Shown here piece after piece: positions 1 to 8,929 of a stretch of 37,861 nucleotides of DNA (the first letter of the stretch is position 1; every line of letters starts with the position of its first letter). This DNA comes from Candidatus Enterocola intestinipullorum (GTDB lineage: Bacteria > Bacteroidota > Bacteroidia > Bacteroidales > Paludibacteraceae): contig JADIMR010000054.1 of NCBI GenBank assembly GCA_017694565.1, positions 1-37,861 on the forward strand. Reading direction: 5' to 3'. The translations under genes were made by a program, and so were the position numbers. Under the pieces are notes generated by a model that ran no database searches, had not been told where the DNA came from, and was given only the letters and a program-made list of their open reading frames with translations.

Positions 1-122
1 TTGTGTTCTATCTCGCCTGTGTCCTTGTGCAACACCAATAAACGGGCCTCGTCACGGAATTCCACGGGTTGCTGCGCTATCAGTTCCTCGGGAAGTTTGA
101 AATCGAATTGCGAAAGTTTCAT
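1..122 (-). CDS. queA: S-adenosylmethionine:tRNA ribosyltransferase-isomerase, N-terminal fragment
   Basis: Only the first 40 codons lie in the window; the gene runs off the left edge. The visible start, [17 protein letters not shown], followed by [14 protein letters not shown], is the characteristic N-terminus of QueA. QueA transfers and isomerises the ribosyl part of S-adenosylmethionine onto 7-aminomethyl-7-deazaguanine in tRNA, making epoxyqueuosine. The ATG at 122 lies 22 bases after the truB stop on the same strand, so it is probably the last visible gene of the yfhO-to-queA operon. The ORF track misses it and lists a plus-strand shadow instead. The identification rests on a short but distinctive stretch. 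Confidence 0.88.
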   Translation of the reverse strand, partial: MKLSQFDFKLPEELIAQQPVEFRDEARLLVLHKDTGEIEH

Positions 123-144
123 GCCAGAGTATGTTTTTTTGTTC

Positions 145-855
145 CTATTCTTCTTGTGTTTCCTCTTTGTCGTCGTACTGTCCGAGCATGGCCTTGAACG
201 CGGGAAAAGTCATGCAATCTTCGACCCTGATGCCGCCTACCCTTGTGCGGCGCAAGGACGTGAGATATGCCCCGCTGCCCAACGCCTCGCCTATATCACG
301 GGCAAGGGAACGGATATATGTTCCTTTGCCGCATACCACGCGGATTCTTATTTCGGGCATGGAATATTCCAACAGCTCGATTCCGGATATTTCCACGGGC
401 TTCGCCTCTATTTTCACGTCTTTGCCTTTACGGGCGTAATCATACGCCCTACGGCCGTCTACTTTGACTGCCGAGAAAACCGGAGGCACTTGCATCACGG
501 TTCCTTGGAATTTCCGCAATACTTCCAAGACTTTGTCTTCGGTTATGTGTTCCGTGGGATAAAAAGCATCCGGCTCATGTTCGGTGTCGTATGACGGAGT
601 GGTCGCGCCCAAACGCAGCACCGCTTCGTATTCCTTGTCCTGGGCTTGCAAAGCGGTTATCATCTTTGTGGCCTTTCCCGTACAAAGTATCATGACCCCG
701 GTTGCCATCGGGTCAAGCGTGCCGGCATGACCAACTTTTAATTTTTTGACTCCAAGATATTTGCAAAGAGCCCAACGCACCCGCCCCACCAAATTGAACG
801 AAGTCCAGTAAAGCGGCTTGTCGAAATATAAAACTTCTCCCTCCTTATAATCCAT
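145..855 (-). CDS. truB: tRNA pseudouridine(55) synthase TruB
   Basis: TruB converts U55 in the T-loop of tRNAs to pseudouridine. The 236-residue protein has the family signature [13 protein letters not shown], with the catalytic aspartate at about residue 48, and the downstream [10 protein letters not shown] and [12 protein letters not shown] motifs. It is close to the short form of the family: the catalytic core is complete and there is little C-terminal PUA extension. The start at 855 is only 9 bases after the uppP stop, and queA follows after 22 bases, so translation within one operon is likely. This gene order is common in Bacteroidota. Confidence 0.95.
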   Translation of the reverse strand: MDYKEGEVLYFDKPLYWTSFNLVGRVRWALCKYLGVKKLKVGHAGTLDPMATGVMILCTGKATKMITALQAQDKEYEAVLRLGATTPSYDTEHEPDAFYPTEHITEDKVLEVLRKFQGTVMQVPPVFSAVKVDGRRAYDYARKGKDVKIEAKPVEISGIELLEYSMPEIRIRVVCGKGTYIRSLARDIGEALGSGAYLTSLRRTRVGGIRVEDCMTFPAFKAMLGQYDDKEETQEE

Positions 856-864
856 CTATACCCG

Positions 865-1656
865 TCAAAGCGAATAAATGATTGAAAACGCACCCATCAG
901 GAGACAGTAAATGGCAAAATATATCAGTTTGCCGCGTTTCACTATGCCTATCATGAACTTGCAGGCCACGCATCCTGACAAAAAGGCGGCGAGGAAGCCC
1001 AAAACCAACGATAAGACCGGAGTTTGGGGAATATTGCCGCTTACCATGTCGAGCAAATCGAGCAATGCCTGTCCGAGTATCGGAATAATCACCATGAGGA
1101 AAGAGAAATTCGCCACCTGCTCTTTTTTATTGCCAAGAAGCAAGCCCGTGGCAATGGTTGTGCCGGAACGTGAAAGACCGGGAAGCACCGCCACCGCCTG
1201 CGACAGTCCTATTATGAAAGCGTCGCGATAAGAAATCGTTTCCTTTTGACGTGGCTTGGCATAATAAGAGAACCCGAGAAGCAACGCCGTAACTATCAAA
1301 CAACATCCGACGACTATCATGCCTTCACCGAAAATCGCTTCCACATAATCTTTAAAAAACACTCCAATTATAAAAACCGGAATCATGGAAACGAAAATCT
1401 TGGCTACGTAATCTTTCTGGGGATTCCATGCCTTCGTCGAAAAACATCCTTTGAACAAATCGGCAATTTCCTTGCGCAACACCACAAGCGTGCTGCAAAC
1501 CGTGGCGGCATGGACAATGACCGCGAACAAGAGATCTTCATCGGAATTAGTTCCGAACAAAGTCTGTCCTATTATAAGATGTCCGCTGCTGCTGACCGGT
1601 AAAAATTCCGTCAGTCCTTGTATCAGTCCGAGTATAAGGGCTTCGTACCATTCCAT
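865..1656 (-). CDS. uppP: undecaprenyl-diphosphatase UppP (BacA family)
   Basis: This polytopic membrane enzyme dephosphorylates undecaprenyl diphosphate to recycle the lipid carrier for peptidoglycan and other surface polymers. The 263 residues match the usual family length. The first signature, [15 protein letters not shown], is at residues 14-28 and contains the catalytic glutamate (E17). The second, PGLSRSGTT, is at about 159-167 and contains the conserved arginine (R163). Several hydrophobic membrane segments follow. It sits between the DUF3098 gene and truB in the same orientation. BacA-type overexpression is known to give bacitracin resistance, but nothing here suggests a role beyond housekeeping. 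Confidence 0.95.
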   Translation of the reverse strand: MEWYEALILGLIQGLTEFLPVSSSGHLIIGQTLFGTNSDEDLLFAVIVHAATVCSTLVVLRKEIADLFKGCFSTKAWNPQKDYVAKIFVSMIPVFIIGVFFKDYVEAIFGEGMIVVGCCLIVTALLLGFSYYAKPRQKETISYRDAFIIGLSQAVAVLPGLSRSGTTIATGLLLGNKKEQVANFSFLMVIIPILGQALLDLLDMVSGNIPQTPVLSLVLGFLAAFLSGCVACKFMIGIVKRGKLIYFAIYCLLMGAFSIIYSL

Positions 1657-1728
1657 TTCTCAAAACTTTTTTCTTCCTCCCGCTTTCGTGTCCGGGCGGT
1701 TATTGTTAATACTTGTCTTATACGGATG

Positions 1729-2001
1729 TCATTTATGTTTGTCTTCGGACTTCTTCGGTTTGTACCAAATCGCGAACAATATGGACACGTATCCGATGAA
1801 AACTATAAGGGGCGCGACTATTACACGCCTTGTGCTGAAAATATCGGGTTCGAAATTATGCAGACCGGAATCAGGACCGACCGCCATCAACACGAATCCT
1901 ATTATCACGACAACCAACCCGGCCGCTATGAAATACAAGTTACGCTTGGAAAGCCTGAGCGATGTATTATTCTCTTCTTTTTTAATTGTTTCTTTATTCA
2001 T
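1729..2001 (-). CDS. DUF3098 small membrane protein
   Basis: A 90-residue protein with a charged N-terminus and two hydrophobic segments (around NLYFIAAGLVVVIIGFVLM and RVIVAPLIVFIGYVSILFAI), ending in a lysine-rich tail. It matches the Bacteroidota DUF3098 family, which lies next to ftsX and uppP in many genomes and has no established function. The ORF track starts at a TTG (2010) that overlaps the ftsX stop. The ATG at 2001, five bases after that stop, is the more likely start. By context it may help cell-envelope or division processes, but that is inference only. Confidence 0.85.
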   Translation of the reverse strand: MNKETIKKEENNTSLRLSKRNLYFIAAGLVVVIIGFVLMAVGPDSGLHNFEPDIFSTRRVIVAPLIVFIGYVSILFAIWYKPKKSEDKHK

Positions 2002-2006
2002 CTGAA

Positions 2007-2882
2007 TCAAATATAATACATTGAATCCAACGACAGCCTCAAATATCTGGACACGGATATGTACGTTGAAACAAAAGTTATGAGCAATCCTGCTATTATC
2101 ATGACCGCAAACGAAATCAAGATGCTGTCTATGAACTCGGTACTAAGCATGTTGCCCACCTCCGACTGTGCCCAGAACATTGACAGGGAAAGCATTCCCA
2201 TGGCAATAAACGACGACAAAAGCCCCATCAACATGCCTTGGGCAAGGAACGGCCTGCGGATGAAACGTCCCGTAGCTCCTACGAGTTTCATGGTATGTAT
2301 CAGGAATCTTTTGGCATATATGCTCAAACGCACCGTATTGCTTATAAGCGCGTAGGAAACTATCAAAAGCAAAACCGACAATGCCAGCAATACGACTGAG
2401 ATGCGTTGCACGTTGTCGTTTACCGCCTGTACCAGATTCTTTTGATAAATTACTTCCCTCACTTCGGGCAAGCGGCGCAAAGCTTTCTCTATCTTGGAAA
2501 TACTGTCATTGTTGGCATATTCCGACACAAGTTTGAGTTCAAGCGATGCCAACAACGGATTATAACCTAGGAACTCGGTAGGATCGTGCCCGAGTTCTTC
2601 GGTAAGTTCGGAAATCGCGCGTTCCTTGTCAATATATTCCGTGGATTTGGTATATTCTTCGGCATCGATTTTTTTCTGCAATTTCTGCACGTCGGAAGCT
2701 TTGGCATCTTCATTCAGGACAACAGAAAGGGTAATGTTTTCCCTTACTGCCACGGACAAATCGCCTGCAAACAGGACGAGGGTCGTGGTCAGACCTATCA
2801 GAAAAATAACCAACGATATGCTTATTATCGAAGTTAGGCGCGAATTGAACAGATTATTGGATGTCGATTTGACGTTTTTCAT
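2007..2882 (-). CDS. ftsX: cell division permease-like protein FtsX
   Basis: FtsX is a four-helix membrane protein of the divisome; with FtsE it couples cytoplasmic ATP hydrolysis to periplasmic peptidoglycan hydrolases. The sequence has one N-terminal membrane helix (ISISLVIFLIGLTTTLVLF), a periplasmic domain (ENITLSVVLNEDAKASD onwards) and three C-terminal helices including the conserved LVGATGRFIRRPFL segment. The ORF track extends upstream, but the ATG at 2882 gives the normal N-terminus MKNVKSTSNNLFNSRLT. It overlaps the yfhO stop by four bases (ATGA), a sign of translational coupling. No ftsE is present in the window. Confidence 0.92.
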   Translation of the reverse strand: MKNVKSTSNNLFNSRLTSIISISLVIFLIGLTTTLVLFAGDLSVAVRENITLSVVLNEDAKASDVQKLQKKIDAEEYTKSTEYIDKERAISELTEELGHDPTEFLGYNPLLASLELKLVSEYANNDSISKIEKALRRLPEVREVIYQKNLVQAVNDNVQRISVVLLALSVLLLIVSYALISNTVRLSIYAKRFLIHTMKLVGATGRFIRRPFLAQGMLMGLLSSFIAMGMLSLSMFWAQSEVGNMLSTEFIDSILISFAVMIIAGLLITFVSTYISVSRYLRLSLDSMYYI

Positions 2883-5437
2883 GCAGCTGTCCTGTTTTTT
2901 CTGAATTTCGCAAAGATAATACAAGCAAAAGCCAAAGTCAATAGCACGGAACTGATAATCTCCAACACGTTGCCAATGGAATAAGACTTGGGGTCGAACC
3001 GGAAATCCAGCTCGTAGCTGCCTTGCGGCAGATAAACGGCCCGCAGCAGATAGTTGCCGCGCAAAATCGGAAGTTCTTCCCCGTTATCGCGCACCGCTTT
3101 CCACCCTTTATAGTAGAAAATCTCCGAAAATACCGCCATCTGCGGTGTCGGGGCGGTTACCAAATATTTCAATTTTCCGGGTTCATAAGAAACAAGTTGT
3201 ATGTCGGCACCTTCGGTTTCGAAACGGTTTTCCGGCACTTCCGAGGCGAATTGCTTGTCCATTACCAAAACCTCGCGGAGGTCAACATCGTCAAGCAGGG
3301 ATATTTCCTCGTCGGCGTTTTCCGCAAAACGTATGCGATCAACAAGCCATGCGTTGCCGTATGCGTATTTGTTCATCAGAGGGATAGCCGACGGATGGAA
3401 AATAACGTATTTCGTATTCAACATGTTCAATACGCCCGACTTTTCAAAAAGGCTGTCGATGCCGCTTTCGCTTGCTATTTCACGCAAGCCCTGCGTGAAC
3501 GCGGCAATCTCCGGGGCAAGTTGTATGTCAATGAGTTCCTGGTACCGGCGCAGCTTTACTGCACTGTATCCCCCGACGGTTTTGTGGAAGTACGACGGGG
3601 CGGAACTGTTGAAAATGTCTACCGTAAGGTCGAGAACCCTGTAATCCAAAGATTTGTCACGGAGTATATAATCATCGGCCGGCGACGGCTTCCTTTCAGT
3701 TACTACGTTTTTATTGTCCACAAAACTGTCGGCATTCAGGTAGCGTGCCGCAACACCTATCATATCGACAGCGACAAGCATTCCCAACAAAGACACGGAC
3801 ACTGCCTTGCTTTTGAGCCATCCTTTTACATGCACATACAACACGGCTGCCGTAAGTATTATGAACAAGAATGAACGCATGGCATCGGACGAAAGCATGT
3901 CTTTCCGGTCTGCCGGAAGCGTATCCTGCAAAAATGCGTAATCACCGGTAAAGGCGGCATCGCCGGGAGCGCGGAAGTCGCCGGCAAGCGACGGGAATAT
4001 CGCGAACAGCAGGCACACGGAAGCAGTTATTCCGGCTGAAATATACAAGTATTTCAATTTGCGCTTGTTGTCGATGCTGTCGGAGAACATCTCTTTAAGA
4101 GCCAGAGCCGCCATGATGCACATTGCAAGGCAGGTTATGGTCAGCGTCATGGATACCGTCCGGAATTTATTGTACATCGGGACGAAATCAATGAAGAAGT
4201 CGGTAAGCGGCATGAAGTTCCTGCCCCATGACAGCAACAAGCCCAATATCGCAGAAGCCAAAAGCCACCAACGCTGGCGTTGAGGCACTACCATCAGGCC
4301 AAGCACGAACAAGAAACACACAATCGCACCCGCATAAACAGGCCCTGCGGTAAACGGCTGGTCTCCCCAGTACAACGGCATGGAGTAAGAGTACATGAAC
4401 TCGGCAAGATTGCGCGGACGGAAAGACTCAGGGTCGTTGCGGACATAACGGTCGATCCGTGCTTTTTCCGAATCCGTAAGTTCCCGCCCCAATTCACGCA
4501 AGCCGGTACGCTCGGCAAACGCCTGCGCAGTGTTGGATGCCTCGTCCAATTGCCCGGCAGACGCACCGCCCATAAAATCGGGTATCATCAATGTCATGGA
4601 TTCGCCAACTCCGTAACTCCAAGCCGTAATGTAATCCTTGTCCAACCCGTGTGAATCCGAATTTTCCAAAGTGAGACCGTTGCTTTCACCGCGCATGGTA
4701 GCCTTTACATATTCCGAAGTGGTCAGCAAGCGGGTAGCATTAAGCCCAACGGCCACCAATGCGCCTATGCACAAGATACCGATGCGTTTGAAAAATCCGG
4801 AAACCTGTTTTTCCTTTATCGCGAACACCAATTCGGAAATCCCGAGAATTATGACGACGAATAACGTATAGTAGATTATCTGCACATGGTTGGCATAAAG
4901 CCCCATACCGAGAAAAAAGGCCAATAGCGCACTACCTGTCCACGGATTTTTCCGTAAGGCATACCAAATGCTGGCAATGATGGGAGCCATGTACGCGATG
5001 GCGACGGCCTTGGTATTGTGTCCCGCCACTATTATTATGAGATTGTACGAGCCGAATGCGAACGCGATAGAGCCGGCTATGGCCATATACGGATTGACTC
5101 CGAACAGCAACAGCAGGACATAAAAACCGGCCAAATAAAGGAACACCCTGTAAGACGGCCCCGGAAGGATGCGCAAAGCCGAGTCGATGTATTTCAGTAC
5201 CGTATCGGGCTGGTCCATACATATCTGGTACGTCGGCATGCCGCCGAACATGGAGTTCGTCCACAACGCCTGGTCGTCGTGGGTTTCGTTGTAATCATGG
5301 GCCTCCTTGCTCATGCCGATGTAACTTTGTGTATCGGCACCGTATATCGTCTTTCCTTGTAGAACCGGATAAAGATACGCAAGAGTGATTATCAGGAACA
5401 CCAAAACGGCGGTTACGTGAGGCAAAACCTTTTTCAT
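2879..5437 (-). CDS. YfhO family multi-pass membrane protein
   Basis: An 852-residue integral membrane protein with a dozen or so hydrophobic helices and a large extracytoplasmic C-terminal domain before a last helix. The GADTQSYIGMSKEAHDY start, the GHNTKAVAIAYMAPI region and the C-terminal FYYKGWKAVRDNGEELPI segment fit the YfhO family. Some family members are implicated in glycosylating lipoteichoic acid or other surface polymers, and the fold resembles GT-C glycosyltransferases; the substrate here is unknown. The ATG at 5437 (MKKVLPHVTA) is preferred to the upstream start in the ORF track because it directly precedes the first membrane helix. It is the first gene of the operon ending in queA. 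Confidence 0.88.
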   Translation of the reverse strand: MKKVLPHVTAVLVFLIITLAYLYPVLQGKTIYGADTQSYIGMSKEAHDYNETHDDQALWTNSMFGGMPTYQICMDQPDTVLKYIDSALRILPGPSYRVFLYLAGFYVLLLLFGVNPYMAIAGSIAFAFGSYNLIIIVAGHNTKAVAIAYMAPIIASIWYALRKNPWTGSALLAFFLGMGLYANHVQIIYYTLFVVIILGISELVFAIKEKQVSGFFKRIGILCIGALVAVGLNATRLLTTSEYVKATMRGESNGLTLENSDSHGLDKDYITAWSYGVGESMTLMIPDFMGGASAGQLDEASNTAQAFAERTGLRELGRELTDSEKARIDRYVRNDPESFRPRNLAEFMYSYSMPLYWGDQPFTAGPVYAGAIVCFLFVLGLMVVPQRQRWWLLASAILGLLLSWGRNFMPLTDFFIDFVPMYNKFRTVSMTLTITCLAMCIMAALALKEMFSDSIDNKRKLKYLYISAGITASVCLLFAIFPSLAGDFRAPGDAAFTGDYAFLQDTLPADRKDMLSSDAMRSFLFIILTAAVLYVHVKGWLKSKAVSVSLLGMLVAVDMIGVAARYLNADSFVDNKNVVTERKPSPADDYILRDKSLDYRVLDLTVDIFNSSAPSYFHKTVGGYSAVKLRRYQELIDIQLAPEIAAFTQGLREIASESGIDSLFEKSGVLNMLNTKYVIFHPSAIPLMNKYAYGNAWLVDRIRFAENADEEISLLDDVDLREVLVMDKQFASEVPENRFETEGADIQLVSYEPGKLKYLVTAPTPQMAVFSEIFYYKGWKAVRDNGEELPILRGNYLLRAVYLPQGSYELDFRFDPKSYSIGNVLEIISSVLLTLAFACIIFAKFRKNRTAA

Positions 5438-5476
5438 ATATGCTATCGTGTGAATGAAACCTGCTTTGAGAATTGA

Positions 5477-5509
5477 CAAAGTTAGCGTTTTTTTGTTTGC
5501 CTATTGCAA
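5477..5509 (-). promoter_or_regulatory. predicted Bacteroidetes promoter for the yfhO-queA operon
   Basis: On the minus strand TAACTTTG (5484-5477) matches the Bacteroidetes -7 consensus TAnnTTTG. A TTG (5509-5507) lies 22 bases upstream, slightly longer than the usual 19-21. The start codon of the yfhO gene is about 40 bases downstream of the -7 box. The -33 element overlaps that of the divergent tRNA promoter. Confidence 0.6.
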
Positions 5510-5534
5510 GAATTAAAAAAAGGAAGTAATTTTG
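5504..5534 (+). promoter_or_regulatory. predicted promoter of tRNA-Pro(CGG)
   Basis: TTG at 5504-5506 is followed after 20 bases by TAATTTTG (5527-5534), a full match to the Bacteroidetes TTG-N19-21-TAnnTTTG consensus. The tRNA begins 12 bases after the -7 box, so the start point must be very close to the tRNA 5' end. Confidence 0.7.
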
Positions 5535-5546
5535 TCCCCGCTTTTA

Positions 5547-5619
5547 CGGGGTGTGGCGCAGTTGGTAGCGCGCTACGTTCGGGACGTAGAGGCCGCAAGT
5601 TCGAGTCTTGTCACCCCGA
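5547..5619 (+). tRNA. tRNA-Pro (anticodon CGG)
   Basis: The 7-bp acceptor stem CGGGGTG/CACCCCG, the D-arm (GTTGGTAGC) and the T-arm (GTTCGAGTC) are intact. The anticodon stem CTACG/CGTAG encloses the loop TTCGGGA, giving anticodon CGG for CCG codons. The discriminator base is A and CCA is not encoded. A second proline tRNA follows 95 bases downstream. Confidence 0.96.
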
Positions 5620-5689
5620 CGAAGCTGAAATTTTGAAAAATTGCAGTTAAATTCGTGTGCCGCACAGTACAACATTGGACAATTTGTAG

Positions 5690-5697
5690 TACCTTTG
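5690..5697 (+). promoter_or_regulatory. possible -7 box upstream of tRNA-Pro(GGG)
   Basis: TACCTTTG fits TAnnTTTG and lies 17 bases before the second tRNA. No convincing -33 TTTG is seen 19-21 bases upstream, so the second tRNA may instead be co-transcribed with the first. Confidence 0.4.
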
Positions 5698-5714
5698 CAG
5701 CCACAAAACAAGTT

Positions 5715-5789
5715 CGGGGTGTAGCTCAGCCCGGTTAGAGTACGCGTCTGGGGGGCGTGTGGTCGCAAGTTCGAATCTTGTCACCCCGA
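5715..5789 (+). tRNA. tRNA-Pro (anticodon GGG)
   Basis: The acceptor stem CGGGGTG/CACCCCG is identical to that of the neighbouring tRNA-Pro. The anticodon stem CGCGT/GCGTG (with wobble pairs) encloses CTGGGGG, giving anticodon GGG for CCC and CCU codons. The T-arm is GTTCGAATC, the discriminator is A and no CCA is encoded. Together the two tRNAs read CCG, CCC and CCU. Confidence 0.95.
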
Positions 5790-5800
5790 CTTAAAATTAA

Positions 5801-5830
5801 AAGACCTGCCGATTTCGGCGGGTCTTTTTT
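5801..5830 (+). terminator. intrinsic terminator of the tRNA-Pro pair
   Basis: AAGACCTGCCG, loop ATTT, then CGGCGGGTCTT followed by a run of T. This is a strong GC-rich stem starting 11 bases after the second tRNA. Confidence 0.88.
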
Positions 5831-6199
5831 ATTTCCAACCATTGGCAAACCAAAAGCGGCTTATTACAAAACCGTTACGTAAAAATCGACCTGCTTCGCG
5901 GATTTTTGCTTAATACTGCAATTTTTTATTGCCGGGCGATATAACGGAGAATTTTATCTTGTAATATTGCAGCGGAAACAACAACGATTACTTGACAAAG
6001 AAACGGAAACTCTCGCCAAGCAATCTTCCCCGCTTCATTTGGGGAGTTTTTTCATGTTTTTGTTAAAGTACGGCAAAATATCTGCCGTCTGTTTTGCAGG
6101 ATTGTCGTATTCGTGCAAAGCCTACAATGCGACGTGGACAACTCCGCCTTGATGAAACGGGAAAAACCGAAAGAATGTACAAAAGAAGAATGATTGACA
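5831..6199 (+). other. gene-free leader region before the TonB receptor, with stem-loops
   Basis: No convincing coding sequence was found in this 369-base gap. It holds a hairpin with AAAAATC/GATTTTT arms (5881-5907), a weak -7-like TAATATTG (5962-5969) and a terminator-like stem (6026-6052, listed separately). A short RNA from about 5976 to 6050, or an attenuated leader for the receptor gene, would fit but is inference. Confidence 0.4.
6026..6052 (+). terminator. terminator-like stem-loop in the TonB receptor leader
   Basis: TTCCCC, a nine-base loop, GGGGAG, then six T residues. It ends about 150 bases before the receptor start, so it would stop transcripts before the gene (attenuation or the end of a small RNA) rather than end an upstream gene. 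Confidence 0.5.
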
Positions 6200-8857
6200 A
6201 TGTCACGGGAACTATGGCTGGCAGCCACCCTTTTGCTTGCAACGGCAGGCGTATCGGCCGGTAATATCAAGGGTTCTGTCAAAGACGCTAAAACAGGCGA
6301 AGAAATCATCGGTGCATACGTTGTAATTCAAGAAGAACCAAGCAACGGCACGGTTACGGGAATGGACGGAAGTTTCTCCTTGTCCACCAATCTCGAAAAT
6401 TACACTTTGGTTTGCAAATACATGGGCTACTCGGACCGCGAACTCTCCGTGTACCCTGGCATGAAGAATGTCGAAATAGCGTTGGACTCCGACGACTTCA
6501 TGCTGGACGACATCACCGTTACCGCCGACAATACCGGTCGCAGGGACGCAGGAGCGCGCCTCATTGAACGGCAGTCCATGAACGTTGTGAACGTGATGAG
6601 CGCACGCAGCATGGAATTGTCCCCGGACATAACCGTGGCCAACGTGATACAACGCATGTCCGGCGTTACTGTGGAACGCAACAGCAGCGGCGAAGGGCAA
6701 TATGCCATCCTGCGAGGCATGGACAAACGCTACAACTACACATTAATCAATGGCGTGAAAGTGTCCAGTCCGGACAACAAAAACCGCTTCGTGCCATTGG
6801 ACATGTTCCCGTCCGAAATGCTCGACCGCCTCGAAGTTACCAAATCGCTTACGGCGGACATGGAAGGCGACGGCATAGGAGGAGCGGTGAACCTTGTAAT
6901 GAAAGACGCCCCGTCCGAAAGGCAATTCACGGTAAACCTGTCATCGGGCTACAACGCGATGTATTTCGACCGCGATTTCGAATCGTTCAACTACCGCGCC
7001 ATACAAAAACAATCCCCATACGAGGCCAAGGGTATGCAAAGCAGCAAGGTAACGATGGACGACTTCACGATGGACAACCTGCACATGAATTCGGGAGCCG
7101 CCCTGCCAGACCTGATAGCAGGTTTTTCATACGGAGACCGTTTCTTCAAAAACAAATTGGGCATCATGGCCGCCGCCAGCTTCCTCAACACTTACAGGGG
7201 CAAGGAAAGCCAGTTGATTTACCAACCCGGAACGACGCACAACGGCATCGAATACCGCAATTATTCGGCGCAACAGACCAAGATAGGCGCACACTTGAAA
7301 TTGGACTACCATATAAACCCGAACCACAAATTGATGTGGTACAACGGCTATATGGACATGCGCGAGGCGGAAGTCCGCAACAAGAAAGACGACAAGGATG
7401 GCGCAGTGCGCATGAAGTGGAACCACCAGTACATATTCAACTCCACCCTCAAAGGCGAACATTATTTCCTGCACGACCGCGCCTTGAAACTCGAATGGTC
7501 GGCCGTGGCATCCACGGCATACAACGAAACGCCGGACAACGCCGAGATTTATTTGCTCGGAAACCACTTGTCGAACACCAACTCGGCAAAAAGGCGATGG
7601 GAACACAATTCAGACCGCGATTTGGCGGGCTACTTGGACTTGACATACACGCTGAAAGTTTACGACGGGTCAAGGTTCGACTTTTCAGCCGGAGGAATGT
7701 TCCGCGACAAAAAACGCGACAGCTTCTTCAATGAATACTGGTTCCAATCGGCTACCGCCTCCTCATATACGCCGCAAGTTTACGGGGAAGACTGGACGAA
7801 TTTCGACCAACTGCTTTTCGACGTGCAGAGCCGCGCAATCAACAGTCCGCTGAACTACGATGCAAGCGAACAAATCGGAGCTGGATACGGCATGGTAAAA
7901 TACACACGTCCGAAATGGGAATTCATAGCCGGCGTCCGCGTGGAACACACCGACCAAGGGTATGTGTTGAAATTTCCCGGCAACAACGAGGATCCGGTAG
8001 GCCATCAGGTTTATACGGACGTGTTACCCAGCTTCCACGCTAAATACACGGTGCACAAGAATGCCAACCTGCGTTTTTCATACGCCCGTGCCATAAACCG
8101 TCCCAGCTTTTTCGAGATTGTGCCTTACCACATCGTGAACGAGGATTATCCCGAAGAAGGCAATCCGGATTTGAAGCACACTGTTGCCGACAATATCGAC
8201 TTCCGATATGAATTTTTTCCCGCCACGTCGGAACAATTCATGGTAGGGTTCTTCTATAAAAGATTGATAGACCCTATCGAATACGGGTTGGTGCAACGCG
8301 GGCAAGACCTTACGTACATGCCGATGAACTTCGGTAATGCAAACAACCTCGGAGTGGAAATCGACATCCAAAAATATTTCAGTTGGTTCGGAATCAAAGC
8401 CAATTATACCTATACCCACTCCGAAATTACCACCTCGAAGCTATACATGGACGGCAACGAGACGAAAGAGACTACCCAAACCCGTCCCTTGTACGGGCAG
8501 GCTGCCCATGTGGCCAACCTTTCGCTACTGTTCAAAAGCACGAAATACGGTTGGGAAGGACAGATAGCGGGCAGTTACACTGGCAAGCGGCTTAGCGAAA
8601 TATCCCAATGGATTGACGACGATATTTGGGAAGAAGGCTACTTCCAACTCGACCTTTCGGTGGAAAAGAGTTTCAAATTCGGCCTGAGCATTTTCGCCAA
8701 AGCCAGCAACTTGTTGGACATGCCGCTGCTGCGCTTCATACAGAACGGCCCCATGTCGGAAGACGTGCAGTCGGAACGCACAAAAGACGGCTGTGTTATA
8801 GAACGCAGGGAATGGCACGGGCAATCGATAATGGTGGGTTTGAGATATAACCTTTGA
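6200..8857 (+). CDS. TonB-dependent outer-membrane receptor with carboxypeptidase-regulatory-like domain
   Basis: An 885-residue outer-membrane active transporter. After a signal peptide (WLAATLLLATAGVSA) comes a CarboxypepD_reg-like domain (about 22-105: IKGSVKDAKTGEEIIGAYV, GMDGSFSL). Next is the plug domain with VIQRMSGVTVERNSSGEG and the family hallmark MEGDGIGGAVNLVMK. A long beta-barrel ends in the aromatic-rich MVGLRYNL. The ORF track starts at a TTG; the ATG at 6200 is preferred. A lipoprotein and a secreted phosphatase follow on the same strand, in place of a SusD partner. The barrel may therefore import a product released by the phosphatase, but the substrate cannot be read from the sequence. 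Confidence 0.9.
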   Translation: MSRELWLAATLLLATAGVSAGNIKGSVKDAKTGEEIIGAYVVIQEEPSNGTVTGMDGSFSLSTNLENYTLVCKYMGYSDRELSVYPGMKNVEIALDSDDFMLDDITVTADNTGRRDAGARLIERQSMNVVNVMSARSMELSPDITVANVIQRMSGVTVERNSSGEGQYAILRGMDKRYNYTLINGVKVSSPDNKNRFVPLDMFPSEMLDRLEVTKSLTADMEGDGIGGAVNLVMKDAPSERQFTVNLSSGYNAMYFDRDFESFNYRAIQKQSPYEAKGMQSSKVTMDDFTMDNLHMNSGAALPDLIAGFSYGDRFFKNKLGIMAAASFLNTYRGKESQLIYQPGTTHNGIEYRNYSAQQTKIGAHLKLDYHINPNHKLMWYNGYMDMREAEVRNKKDDKDGAVRMKWNHQYIFNSTLKGEHYFLHDRALKLEWSAVASTAYNETPDNAEIYLLGNHLSNTNSAKRRWEHNSDRDLAGYLDLTYTLKVYDGSRFDFSAGGMFRDKKRDSFFNEYWFQSATASSYTPQVYGEDWTNFDQLLFDVQSRAINSPLNYDASEQIGAGYGMVKYTRPKWEFIAGVRVEHTDQGYVLKFPGNNEDPVGHQVYTDVLPSFHAKYTVHKNANLRFSYARAINRPSFFEIVPYHIVNEDYPEEGNPDLKHTVADNIDFRYEFFPATSEQFMVGFFYKRLIDPIEYGLVQRGQDLTYMPMNFGNANNLGVEIDIQKYFSWFGIKANYTYTHSEITTSKLYMDGNETKETTQTRPLYGQAAHVANLSLLFKSTKYGWEGQIAGSYTGKRLSEISQWIDDDIWEEGYFQLDLSVEKSFKFGLSIFAKASNLLDMPLLRFIQNGPMSEDVQSERTKDGCVIERREWHGQSIMVGLRYNL

Positions 8858-8929
8858 CAAGAAACGAAACGGAGCAGAAATATCTTTAACACATAACTTA
8901 TTTACTAACAACACTTTAATTTTTAAACC

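Noticed and set aside
1-594. 197-residue plus-strand ORF
   Set aside because: Antisense to queA and truB, which have clear family motifs; its translation has no recognisable features.
3023-3874. 283-residue plus-strand ORF
   Set aside because: Shadow of the yfhO-like gene; the minus-strand frame has coherent membrane helices and family motifs.
5544-5768. 74-residue minus-strand ORF
   Set aside because: Lies across both tRNA genes.
5967-6152. 61-residue plus-strand ORF
   Set aside because: Spans the terminator-like stem in the leader; no start signal or family resemblance.
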